From Clostridia bacterium (GTDB taxonomy: Bacteria; Bacillota; Clostridia; Oscillospirales; Acutalibacteraceae), in contig JAFQWA010000024.1 in assembly GCA_017407705.1 (NCBI GenBank), positions 1 to 49,169 on the forward strand: a DNA stretch of 49,169 nt, written 5' to 3'. Both the position numbers and the translations under genes were made by a program. Numbering within the stretch: position 1 is the stretch's first letter; the number at the start of each line of letters is the position of its first letter. A model generated the notes under the pieces. That model did no database searches and was not told the origin of the DNA. It saw nothing but the letters and a program-made list of their open reading frames with translations. This document shows, in pieces, positions 36,430 through 44,258 of the stretch.

Positions 36430-36675
36430 TCTCCTTTTTACAAAAAAAATACGCCAAATACAACCCGACGGGACGAAGCATAAACTCCGCGGTACCACCC
36501 GGATTGCATCTTGACGATGCCTCTTTACGGTTTTTAACGCAAACCACACGCCGCAATTCATCAAAGCGGTGCAACAAAATGGCTTGAATTTGCAGATAAG
36601 ACGGCATTTCAGCAACACTGCCGCTCTCTGAGCATACCTTACAAACTCTCGTTTTGTTATGGCATTTTATAGTAT
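36430..36675 (-). promoter_or_regulatory. T-box leader (tRNA-Ala sensing) of alaS
   Basis: On the minus strand the T-box core GGGTGGTACCGCGG lies at 36500-36487, near the end of the leader. Stem I closes by pairing of AACAAAA (36658-36652) with TTTTGTT (36579-36573). Just above it on the 3' side is GCC followed by A (36583-36581), the best candidate for an alanine specifier codon. AGAGAG and the distal loop GTTGCTGAAA are also present. After the T-box come a hairpin that includes CCCGTCGGG and a run of eight T at about 36450, the terminator of the switch. The specifier is my best reading; an alternative GCT at 36613-36611 belongs more likely to the distal loop. Confidence 0.93.
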
Positions 36676-36681
36676 ATTACA

Positions 36682-36710
36682 AGTATAACCCTGATTTTAC
36701 AATTTGTCAA
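36682..36710 (-). promoter_or_regulatory. Consensus sigma-A promoter of alaS
   Basis: TTGACA (36710-36705), a 17-base spacer and TATACT (36687-36682) on the minus strand. Transcription would start near 36675, giving a leader of about 255 bases that holds the T-box. Confidence 0.85.
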
Positions 36711-36750
36711 TTAAATTTATACTAAAATCCTTTTATTATTGCAATCTTTA

Positions 36751-36759
36751 TGATACAAT
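36751..36759 (+). promoter_or_regulatory. Extended -10 promoter of the TtcA-like gene
   Basis: TGATACAAT at 36751-36759 is an extended -10; no good -35 is seen. The start codon is 31 bases further on. Confidence 0.45.
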
Positions 36760-36789
36760 AAAGTGGATTAAATAACACGGAGCGTAGAT

Positions 36790-37611
36790 ATGGAACGTCA
36801 TATTGAAATTGAAAGAAGTATTATTAAAAAATACCGAAAATCTATCTGGAACAGATTTGTTATGGGTATTAAGGATTATCAGCTGATAAACAGTGGCGAT
36901 AAGATAGCGGTGTGTATCTCAGGCGGTAAGGATTCTATGCTGATGGCAAAATGTATTCAGCATTTGCAGAAGTATAGCGACGTGCCATTTGAGGTGGAAT
37001 ATATCGTTATGGATCCGGGCTATAATCCCGAGAACCGTCAGCGTATTATCGACAACGCCAAAACCCTTGATATTCCCATTAAAATATTCGACTCCCCTAT
37101 TTTCGACGTGGTGTCAAACGTGGGCGGTTCCCCCTGCTACTTGTGTGCCAGAATGCGTAGAGGTTATCTTTACAAGCAGGCACAGTCGCTGGGCTGTAAC
37201 AAGATAGCGCTTGGTCATCATTTTGACGACGTTATCGAAACCATTTTAATGAGTATGCTTTACGCTGCTGAGATAAAAACCATGATGCCCAAGCTTCACA
37301 GCACCAACTATGAGGGAATGGAGCTTATACGTCCGTTGTATATGGTAAAAGAGGAAGATATTATTGCCTGGAGCAAGTATAACAATCTGGAATTTATCCG
37401 TTGTGCCTGTAAATTTACCGAGGCTTGTGCTAATGATGAGATGGACTCAAAACGCCTTGAAATGAAGCAGCTGATAAAGGATATGAAAAAGGTTAACAAG
37501 AACGTGGATATTAACATTTTCAGAAGCATACATAACGTTAATTTAGCCACTGTTATCGGTCACAAAAAGTGTGACGGTGATGAAGTCCATTCATTTTTGG
37601 AAACTTATTAA
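36790..37611 (+). CDS. TtcA/TtuA-family tRNA thiolation protein
   Basis: 273 residues. An adenylating PP-loop enzyme: the ATP motif is CISGGKDSMLMAK at about 42-54, the active-site cysteine pair GSPCYLCARMRRGYLY follows at about 114-130, and GHHFDDVIETILMSMLY is the family's second signature. A third cysteine region IRCACKFTEAC fits a ligand of the catalytic iron-sulphur cluster. TtcA makes 2-thiocytidine at position 32 of some tRNAs; TtuA-type relatives make 2-thiouridine at 54. The lack of the zinc fingers of TtuA favours the TtcA side, but this bacterial branch is not certain. CGGAG precedes the ATG. Single gene, divergent from alaS. Confidence 0.88.
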   Translation: MERHIEIERSIIKKYRKSIWNRFVMGIKDYQLINSGDKIAVCISGGKDSMLMAKCIQHLQKYSDVPFEVEYIVMDPGYNPENRQRIIDNAKTLDIPIKIFDSPIFDVVSNVGGSPCYLCARMRRGYLYKQAQSLGCNKIALGHHFDDVIETILMSMLYAAEIKTMMPKLHSTNYEGMELIRPLYMVKEEDIIAWSKYNNLEFIRCACKFTEACANDEMDSKRLEMKQLIKDMKKVNKNVDINIFRSIHNVNLATVIGHKKCDGDEVHSFLETY

Positions 37612-37635
37612 AAATATGTAAATTTGTGCAGAAAT

Positions 37636-37662
37636 TTGTTTATTTTTATATAGGGTTATGAT
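37636..37662 (+). promoter_or_regulatory. Possible promoter of the ABC exporter operon
   Basis: TTGTTT (37636-37641) and TATGAT (37657-37662) are 15 bases apart, a short spacer. It lies about 38 bases before the ATPase gene. Confidence 0.4.
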
Positions 37663-37699
37663 AAAATAAAAAAGTAATTTTTTGAAATGAGGTAACGAA

Positions 37700-38599
37700 A
37701 TGCTGGTTACGGAAAATGTATCAAAAGCCTTCGGTAAATTCATTGCTGCAAGGGATATGAATTTAACCGTTAAGGACGGCACTATCTTAGGACTTATCGG
37801 CTCCAACGGTGCAGGTAAATCCACTATTATCAGAATGCTCTGCGGTGTTTACAAGCCCAATTCCGGCACCATTTTGTACGACGGTCAGCCGGTGTATGAC
37901 AACGTGGACGTTAAGCGAGATATTTTCTATTTCCCCGATGAACTCTATTTCTCAGGCACCACCATTAAAGATACCTGCAAATTTTATAAGGATTTCTTCC
38001 CCAAATTCAGCGAAGAGCTTTTCTATGAACTTTGCGATTCCTTTAACCTTAAGAAAAATATGCCCATTATTGCTTTGTCGAAGGGTATGAAGCGTCAGGT
38101 TATGATGAACGCATCTATTGCCTCAGGCGTTAAGTACATATTCTTAGATGAAGCTTTCGACGGTCTTGACGCCGTTGCCAGACAGACCTATATCCGTTTG
38201 CTTATTGAGATTTCCCGTGAAAAGGGCACTATCGTTATTATGGCAACACACAACATTCGTGAGATAGATAATTTCTGCGACGAGCTGTGTTTGCTTTACA
38301 AATCCAACATCATCGCCCACACCACTCCCGAGGAATTGGTTTCCAAGCGTTCACGTGCTATCGTTACCTTTGCTGACGGCTTTGATAAAGATGAGTTTAT
38401 CAAAAACAACGTGTCATCTTATTTCAATAAAGACTCAAAATACACACTTACCTTTGAATGTCCTCGCAGTGAGGCAGAACAGATAATGAAATCAGCACAA
38501 ACTCAGTCGGTAGAGTTTATCCCCATGACACTGGAGGATTCCTTTGTTTGTGAATTGGAGGCAAGCGGTTATGCAATTAAAAATGTCGAAGTCGTTTAG
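37700..38599 (+). CDS. ABC transporter ATP-binding protein (YtrB-like)
   Basis: 299 residues, one nucleotide-binding domain with a C-terminal extension. Walker A is GSNGAGKSTII at about 34-44; the ABC signature is ALSKGMKRQ, a variant of LSGGQ; Walker B is YIFLDEAFDGLDAVARQTY; the switch histidine is in IVIMATHNIREIDN. Members of this branch work as homodimers with large permeases in drug or peptide-antibiotic resistance or envelope stress. It overlaps the first permease gene by 29 bases, so the three genes form one cassette. No GntR-type regulator precedes it, unlike ytr operons. Substrate unknown. Confidence 0.93.
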   Translation: MLVTENVSKAFGKFIAARDMNLTVKDGTILGLIGSNGAGKSTIIRMLCGVYKPNSGTILYDGQPVYDNVDVKRDIFYFPDELYFSGTTIKDTCKFYKDFFPKFSEELFYELCDSFNLKKNMPIIALSKGMKRQVMMNASIASGVKYIFLDEAFDGLDAVARQTYIRLLIEISREKGTIVIMATHNIREIDNFCDELCLLYKSNIIAHTTPEELVSKRSRAIVTFADGFDKDEFIKNNVSSYFNKDSKYTLTFECPRSEAEQIMKSAQTQSVEFIPMTLEDSFVCELEASGYAIKNVEVV

Positions 38600-40748
38600 T
38601 CCCCTGTTGGGATTTGCGAAATCCCAGTTGCGTAACAGTATGTTTGCAGGACTTATCTTCATCATACTTATGGTGGCTATCGCCTTCACATTGGGTCTTA
38701 ACCAGTTTTACGGCTACACCATAAGAGATGTTGCTGCAACCAACTCCGCATTTACGGGATTTTCCTGTGCAGTGGCAGCAGTGGCGTTTGTTTTTGCGGC
38801 GTACATATTCAAGCCCTTTATGAGCAAAAATGAGCGTGATACCATTCTGGCACTGCCAATAAAAAAGACTCATATGATATCTCTGCAGGTAATATTCGGA
38901 CTTATCATAATTATTGCAGGTACTGTGCTCTCCTTTGCGCTTTTCTACCCTGCAATGAATTTGAACCGTTTTAACGAAGTGGGTTCGTATTCCGATGCTA
39001 TCAGCTCAATGATAACCGGAATAATCATTCCCCTTTGCATTTATTACACTCTGTCAGTGGTGCTTATCTTACGTACCAGCAACTTTTTATCCTCAGCATT
39101 CTTACTGGCAGGAATTTGTGTGTTCTCTCTGTTTTCCAACACCTACATTTCTCTGCACAGCGGTATGAACTCCATGGGCGCTGACATTTCCGAATTTGCC
39201 GCTTCAGTTCAACCCTTTTATTGCAGTGCAGAAATACTCTTACCCACCCAGTTTATCGCATCACTGCTTAAACTGGCATTTGGCATTAAAACCAGTGCTA
39301 TCAGTAGCTCTGTGCTGATCCTTTTACTTAATATACTAACACTTGTGATATGCTCAGTGTTGGTAGTGTTTGCGGCAAAAGCGGTTTATTTAGGCGAGAT
39401 TAACCGTCCCTTTGCGGTTATCCCCTTCCTTAAAGCCTTGCCCTTTGCAATTATTATCGCTATATGCCCCGTTGCGGTTAACATTGAAAAATCAGGCATC
39501 AGCATTTTCATAATCGCCGCCATAGTTTCAGTTATTGCTATAGCCTTGATACTTGTGCTTTTCAGAAACATCAAGAAAAGCATTGTTCCTGTCATAGCCT
39601 GTTTGCTGGTGGTGTTCTTACCCACCTGCTCAGTGTTTGCTGACAGTGCGTTATCTAAAAACATCACCTACGACGTACCCGACGTATCTAACATTGAAGC
39701 AGTTTATTTTAACGCTGCTAACCCCATATCTATGTACGAATACAAACAGGGTGCGTTCCGCAACTGTTCTATGACAGATATGCGTGCAGGTACCCGTTAT
39801 AAATTCGAGTCGGAAGATGCTATTAAACGTATAGTTAAGCTGCATCAGACTATTGTGGATAACATCAAGGAAAACGATCTTTTAAACATCGAATACTTAA
39901 AAGTAAACGGTAATATGTCTATTGTGGCTAACGGTGCTTTGCAGTTTTATTACGATGAATATCAGAACGATATGACCGATGATTCCGATATGTATATCGA
40001 CGAGGATAAAAACTGGGATCTGTTTAACAAGTTAGAGGTGCAGGATTCCTTCTATATGGCAGACAGCTCCATTGAGATCACCCCTAACCGCTACTTAAAC
40101 GTCAGCGGTGACGATATTTTAGAGATAGACAGTTCTGTTGAATACAACGCAACCTTTTATTACAAGCTTCGTGACGGACGTATGTTCTGTCGTAGTTACC
40201 GACCTATTCCTGTTTCCTGGATCAGACGTGATATGCTTAGTGTTTTAAGCTGTCAGGAATACAAGGAAAATGAAATGGACTATATAAAGAGTATTTCCGA
40301 AACTCAGCTTTCTTACGGCGCTGATTTAAGATACGGTGAAGGTGCTGTATCTAACAGATGGCTGCCTGAGCGAGGATATTTCAGTGACACTCAGCAACAG
40401 CTAAAGCTAGTACTGGCACTGTACGAGGATGAGTGGAACTACACTAATTCTCAGATCGAGGAGCAGGAAATTGTATATACCATAAGAAGCGACTGCTTTA
40501 GTCTTATCGACTTATCGGGTAAATCCATATATGTACGAAGCGGATATACCAATACTCTTGCAGTTATAAATGAAATCATAGGAGGTGAGCAAGATGAACA
40601 AGAACAACCCGGAAACAATTGGGGCAACTGGGGTGACTGGGGCGACTGGGGAAACAATGATGGCGGATATGACTTCGGCACCTGGGACACCGACAAAGAA
40701 TTCGACGGTGGATGGACCTACGACGGTACCCCCTCAGAATTCAACTAA
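38571..40748 (+). CDS. ABC transporter permease 1, large, with Trp/Gly/Asp-rich tail
   Basis: 725 residues. Six or more membrane segments in the first about 350 residues (GLIFIILMVAIAFTLGL, GFSCAVAAVAFVFAAYIF, LIIIIAGTVLSFALFYPA, LPFAIIIAICPVAV, IACLLVVFLPTCSVF), then a soluble domain (about 365-675) likely outside the cell, and a low-complexity tail with repeated WGN/WGD units (NNWGNWGDWGDWGNN). The ATG at 38571 has GGAGG nine bases before it; an upstream in-frame start at 38544 would overlap the ATPase more. The soluble domain resembles that of permease 2, so the two are paralogues from a tandem duplication. The last 155 bases also encode the N-terminus of permease 2. Confidence 0.85.
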   Translation: MQLKMSKSFSPLLGFAKSQLRNSMFAGLIFIILMVAIAFTLGLNQFYGYTIRDVAATNSAFTGFSCAVAAVAFVFAAYIFKPFMSKNERDTILALPIKKTHMISLQVIFGLIIIIAGTVLSFALFYPAMNLNRFNEVGSYSDAISSMITGIIIPLCIYYTLSVVLILRTSNFLSSAFLLAGICVFSLFSNTYISLHSGMNSMGADISEFAASVQPFYCSAEILLPTQFIASLLKLAFGIKTSAISSSVLILLLNILTLVICSVLVVFAAKAVYLGEINRPFAVIPFLKALPFAIIIAICPVAVNIEKSGISIFIIAAIVSVIAIALILVLFRNIKKSIVPVIACLLVVFLPTCSVFADSALSKNITYDVPDVSNIEAVYFNAANPISMYEYKQGAFRNCSMTDMRAGTRYKFESEDAIKRIVKLHQTIVDNIKENDLLNIEYLKVNGNMSIVANGALQFYYDEYQNDMTDDSDMYIDEDKNWDLFNKLEVQDSFYMADSSIEITPNRYLNVSGDDILEIDSSVEYNATFYYKLRDGRMFCRSYRPIPVSWIRRDMLSVLSCQEYKENEMDYIKSISETQLSYGADLRYGEGAVSNRWLPERGYFSDTQQQLKLVLALYEDEWNYTNSQIEEQEIVYTIRSDCFSLIDLSGKSIYVRSGYTNTLAVINEIIGGEQDEQEQPGNNWGNWGDWGDWGNNDGGYDFGTWDTDKEFDGGWTYDGTPSEFN

Positions 40749-43044
40749 CAAAAAGATCTCTGCCCTTGCCTGTTGTTTAAGATCATCTTTCCACCGCTCT
40801 AAACTGCTGTTAGGACTATACTCGGCTTACTCCTTTATTTGCACCGTTCTCGGCGTTTTACTTGCCTTATCTATGAAGCACGGCGCCTTTTTCGGGATAA
40901 ATCAGTTTATGAGCTCGGTATATGCGGTGATGAAAAACACCGACATATTCGGTCTGGCATTCGGCTTTATCTCTGCAATATGGTTCTTTGCAAAATACAC
41001 CAACCACTGCTCTAACAACCTGATAAAATCATTGCCTGCTAAAGACAAGCATTTGTTTATATCAGACTTTACAATGGGCTTTGTAACCTTTGTAATACCT
41101 ATGCTTATCGGCTTTTTAGTACAGTCGGTTGCGGGAATAATTATTACATCCCACAGTGTAACCGAAAGCATTTACGAAACAATGGGTGTTACCTTCGGGT
41201 TCATACTTAACTTCGTGTTTGGCTATACAGTGGCTGTGTTCTGTTTTGCGGTCACTACCGGTGTTATGGAAAGTGCCATTACCTTTATTGTTTTAAACTT
41301 TATCCCTTCGGTGGTTTCGTCCTTTGTTTTGTTTGGAAAAACCTGCGTTTTAGGTCTTTTCCGGTTAGAGGACAATATTTCACTTAAACTGGATATTAAA
41401 TCCACCTACGACATTCTGTATCACACCATGATACCGGAAGATAAACAGCTGTATAACACCACTTATCTGGATATGCTGAAAATAAGCGGAGTTATTATAG
41501 TTATCGGTGCGATAGTAACACTGCTTGCATACCTTGCTTTTATCAAGCTGCGTTCACCGGATAAAAGCGGTAGCCGTACTAAAACTATTATATCTGTTAT
41601 CGCTGTTTGCTCTATGTCATTTTACTGCGGTTTTCTTATTCTGTTTTTCAAACGCACAAGAATCACCCCGTTTAATATGATGACCATTTTGCCCACTATG
41701 TTGGCAATCAGCTTTGTGGTTTACTTTATGGCAAACGCCATAAACCATAAAAGTCTGCGTATTCCACTAAAAACTATGCTGCCCTACACCGGTGTACTTG
41801 CACTGCTTACGGTTTTAGGCGTGTATTATTTCACCGCAGGCTTTGGTGCTGCCACTTATGTGCCCCAGATCAGTGAGATTGAGTCAGTTACACTGAATTA
41901 CAAGGATTCCAACTATGACAGCACAGTGGATCGTATGAAAAACTCGGTGTTTACCAACCTTAAAATCTTGGCTCAAAAGGATGTTCAGGTGCAGTTCCCC
42001 ATTACCTACACCGATGACGAGAGCATAAAAATGATCTCAGATTATCATAAGGGATTGGTTGAAAAATATCAGCAGCACGGGCTGGTGGAAACATCGTTAC
42101 AGAGTGACAGTCATTTCCCCGACGATAACCCCAGAACCGTTATAACCTACACTCTTAAAAACGGAAGCAAGGTTACCCGTTACTACAACTACAACGGAAA
42201 CGACGAAATATTAGCCAACCTGATAACTCTCAAAACCATTGAAAACTCTGTAACCGAGTCGGAAACAAAGGCTATCGGATTTATGAACGGCACTCCTAAG
42301 GAAAACGTAAATCATACTATTATGATCTCGCCTATCTGCTCCGATAACACTTATCAAAGCTTCCACATTACTGACGCTCAGCTGCGTAATCTTGTAAAAG
42401 CCATTTATTTAGATGAGCAAAATCTTTCTGATGAAAGCATTATTGGTTCCGTTGGCAGTGACGTCTGTGTTATGGTGCTGGTGCCTGACAGCAGCTACGA
42501 GGCAGGTTATTTCTCAAGTATGATCAGAAACATCAACGGCAGCTTGTACCGTTCACTGATCAAATCCTGCTACACCAACACACAAAAGGTGTTGCGTGAG
42601 ATACCCGGTGTGGCAGAAGCTATTGACGCCTCTAAGGATGCTCAAATAAAACAGATATTTGCAGGTCCTTTCGGCACTGCCATAAAAGGCGGATGGAATT
42701 GGCGTAATTACTTTATTTACGATTTTGAGCAGCTTTATCATTATGATTACTATGCCGCTACCAAGATCTACAACACCGACCTTTTGTTGCCGGATGAAAT
42801 GCAGTATATCAGCGGTCCCACCTGCAACAACGACGCCATTAAGTACTTAATATCCAAGCTTAAGCTAAGCAGTGATAACTTAAACGGCGGTGTCACATTG
42901 ATGCTTAATAAAAGCGTAACTCATTACGACAGCAGTTCTTACGGTGATTACGTTCCCACATCGGAATGGCACATGGCTATCGGTCAGCGTATATATTACG
43001 TTACCTATGATGATTGGAACGCATTTTTACAAATGTGCAAATAA
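40594..43044 (+). CDS. ABC transporter permease 2, large, with collagen-like N-terminal start
   Basis: 816 residues. A hydrophilic head of about 50 residues with GATGVTGATGE triplets precedes the membrane part (LGLYSAYSFICTVLGVLLAL, FGFISAIWFFA, FVTFVIPMLIGFLV, VIIVIGAIVTLLAYLAF, TGVLALLTVLGVYYF). A soluble domain from about 410 to the end follows, related to that of permease 1 (IEAVYFN against IESVTLN). GGAGG lies eight bases before the ATG at 40594, inside the previous gene, which argues for this start. A later start at MMADMT has no ribosome binding site. A strong terminator follows. With the ATPase it should form an exporter or a resistance pump. Confidence 0.83.
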   Translation: MNKNNPETIGATGVTGATGETMMADMTSAPGTPTKNSTVDGPTTVPPQNSTNKKISALACCLRSSFHRSKLLLGLYSAYSFICTVLGVLLALSMKHGAFFGINQFMSSVYAVMKNTDIFGLAFGFISAIWFFAKYTNHCSNNLIKSLPAKDKHLFISDFTMGFVTFVIPMLIGFLVQSVAGIIITSHSVTESIYETMGVTFGFILNFVFGYTVAVFCFAVTTGVMESAITFIVLNFIPSVVSSFVLFGKTCVLGLFRLEDNISLKLDIKSTYDILYHTMIPEDKQLYNTTYLDMLKISGVIIVIGAIVTLLAYLAFIKLRSPDKSGSRTKTIISVIAVCSMSFYCGFLILFFKRTRITPFNMMTILPTMLAISFVVYFMANAINHKSLRIPLKTMLPYTGVLALLTVLGVYYFTAGFGAATYVPQISEIESVTLNYKDSNYDSTVDRMKNSVFTNLKILAQKDVQVQFPITYTDDESIKMISDYHKGLVEKYQQHGLVETSLQSDSHFPDDNPRTVITYTLKNGSKVTRYYNYNGNDEILANLITLKTIENSVTESETKAIGFMNGTPKENVNHTIMISPICSDNTYQSFHITDAQLRNLVKAIYLDEQNLSDESIIGSVGSDVCVMVLVPDSSYEAGYFSSMIRNINGSLYRSLIKSCYTNTQKVLREIPGVAEAIDASKDAQIKQIFAGPFGTAIKGGWNWRNYFIYDFEQLYHYDYYAATKIYNTDLLLPDEMQYISGPTCNNDAIKYLISKLKLSSDNLNGGVTLMLNKSVTHYDSSSYGDYVPTSEWHMAIGQRIYYVTYDDWNAFLQMCK
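40616..40651 (+). repeat. Four tandem 9-bp units in the permease overlap
   Basis: Units ending in GGGG: CAATTGGGG, CAACTGGGG, TGACTGGGG, CGACTGGGG. The period of 9 keeps both frames open: WGN/WGD repeats in permease 1 and GxT triplets in permease 2. Confidence 0.9.
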
Positions 43045-43047
43045 AAT

Positions 43048-43079
43048 AAGCTCCACTGAGAAAAATATCAGTGGAGCTT
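43048..43079 (+). terminator. Terminator after the ABC cassette, next to the start of the choloylglycine hydrolase gene
   Basis: Perfect 12-bp stem AAGCTCCACTGA (43048-43059) with TCAGTGGAGCTT (43068-43079) and an 8-base loop, followed by a T-rich run to 43088. The T-run reaches directly into the AAGGAG of the next gene at 43089, so no promoter fits between. Confidence 0.92.
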
Positions 43080-43100
43080 TTATTTTTTAAGGAGAAAATT

Positions 43101-44072
43101 ATGTGTACCGCAATAAGCTATAAAAATCACCATCACTATTTCGGCAGAACTTTAGATCTTGAATATTCCTACAACGAGCAGGTGGTAATTACCCCAAAAA
43201 ACTTTGCTTTCGACTTTAGAAACGGCAAAAAGCTGTGTGACCATTATGCCATTATAGGTATGGCAACGGTATCGGATAACTACCCGTTGTACTATGAGGC
43301 TACCAACGAAAAAGGACTTAGCGTAGCAGGGCTTAATTTTCCTGATAACGCCTATTATCCGCCGCTTACAGACAGTGCCGTTAACATTGCACCCTTTGAG
43401 CTTATCCCTTTAATACTGGGCAAATGCCAAAGCGTAAAAGACGCAAAGCAGCTGCTTAAAAATATAAATATTGCAAACATTAATTTCAGCGATGAATATA
43501 AAGTCTCGCCACTGCACTGGATAATCTCGGACGCAAACAGTTCCATAGTGGTGGAGCCGTTAAAATCAGGGCTTGAAGTTTATGATAATCCTGTGGGTGT
43601 GTTGACCAACAATCCACCCTTTGATTGGCATATAACCAATTTGGGCAACTATATTAACCTATCCTCCAAAATGCCACAAAACCGCTTTTCCAACAATTTT
43701 GAGCTTATTCCCTATTCCAGAGGTATGGGTACTATGGGGCTGCCCGGAGACGTATCCTCTGCATCAAGATTTGTACGTGCTGCGTTCAACAAGCTAAACT
43801 CAATTTGCCTATCCGATAAGGATGAGCTAAGTCAGTTTTTTCATATTTTAGGCAGTGTGGAGCAGATAACCGGTTGCGTTGACTTGGGTGAGGGCAAATA
43901 CGAAAGGACAGTATATACCTCCTGCTGCAACACTGACAAGGGCATCTACTACTATACCACCTACAACAACCGGCAGATCACCGCAGTAAATATGCACAAG
44001 GAAAAGCTTGACACTAGTCAACTTATTTGCTATCCCCTTGTACTCACCCAGCAAATAAAACAGCAAAATTAA
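43101..44072 (+). CDS. Choloylglycine hydrolase family enzyme (bile salt hydrolase-like)
   Basis: 323 residues, an Ntn hydrolase. Removal of Met exposes the nucleophile Cys2 (MCTAISY). Other active-site residues are present: Arg16 and Asp19 in FGRTLDLEYS, Asn79 in GLNFPDNAYY, Asn170/171 in GVLTNNPPFDW, and Arg223 in SSASRFVRA. An Asn rather than Tyr at position 79 favours bile salt hydrolase over penicillin V acylase, but quorum-signal acyl-homoserine lactones are also family substrates. No signal peptide, so cytosolic. The frame opens at 43071, but AAGGAG fits the ATG at 43101 and only that start gives an N-terminal Cys. It stands alone between two hairpins. Confidence 0.88.
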   Translation: MCTAISYKNHHHYFGRTLDLEYSYNEQVVITPKNFAFDFRNGKKLCDHYAIIGMATVSDNYPLYYEATNEKGLSVAGLNFPDNAYYPPLTDSAVNIAPFELIPLILGKCQSVKDAKQLLKNINIANINFSDEYKVSPLHWIISDANSSIVVEPLKSGLEVYDNPVGVLTNNPPFDWHITNLGNYINLSSKMPQNRFSNNFELIPYSRGMGTMGLPGDVSSASRFVRAAFNKLNSICLSDKDELSQFFHILGSVEQITGCVDLGEGKYERTVYTSCCNTDKGIYYYTTYNNRQITAVNMHKEKLDTSQLICYPLVLTQQIKQQN

Positions 44073-44077
44073 AAATA

Positions 44078-44099
44078 TGCGGTGGTATACCCCACCGCA
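44078..44099 (+). terminator. Hairpin after the choloylglycine hydrolase gene
   Basis: TGCGGTGG (44078-44085) pairs with CCACCGCA (44092-44099). The following bases CATTTGTTGTTC are only moderately T-rich, so it is a weak terminator by eye. Confidence 0.65.
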
Positions 44100-44152
44100 C
44101 ATTTGTTGTTCAATTGTTAAGACAAAGAACCATCCACTGTCATAAGAAAAAC

Positions 44153-44174
44153 GGAGCGTCGTAAACGCCGCTCC
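44153..44174. repeat. Short palindromic element, REP-like
   Basis: GGAGCG (44153-44158) pairs with CGCTCC (44169-44174), with an inner CG/CG pair around a TAAA loop and one mismatch. It is non-coding, between two gene ends, and resembles the G/C-rich hairpins dispersed in gut Clostridia genomes. Only one copy is visible here, so the assignment as a repeat family is a guess. Confidence 0.4.
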
Positions 44175-44228
44175 CTACAAAGTATCTTTCCGTTGCAGTG
44201 TGACCGTTTTCTACTTAACAGCAAAATT

Positions 44229-44256
44229 AAAAAGCCTATCTGACGATAGGCTTTTT
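44229..44256. terminator. Bidirectional terminator after the membrane-anchored unknown gene
   Basis: Perfect 12-bp stem AAAAAGCCTATC (44229-44240) with GATAGGCTTTTT (44245-44256), loop TGAC. It lies 2 bases after the stop of the minus-strand gene and is oriented to work in both directions. Confidence 0.93.
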
Positions 44257-44258
44257 TC

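Noticed and set aside
40594..40748. Sequencing frameshift joining the two permeases into one protein
   Set aside because: Each gene has a full set of membrane segments and its own soluble domain, and permease 2 has a strong ribosome binding site, so two overlapping genes explain the data better.
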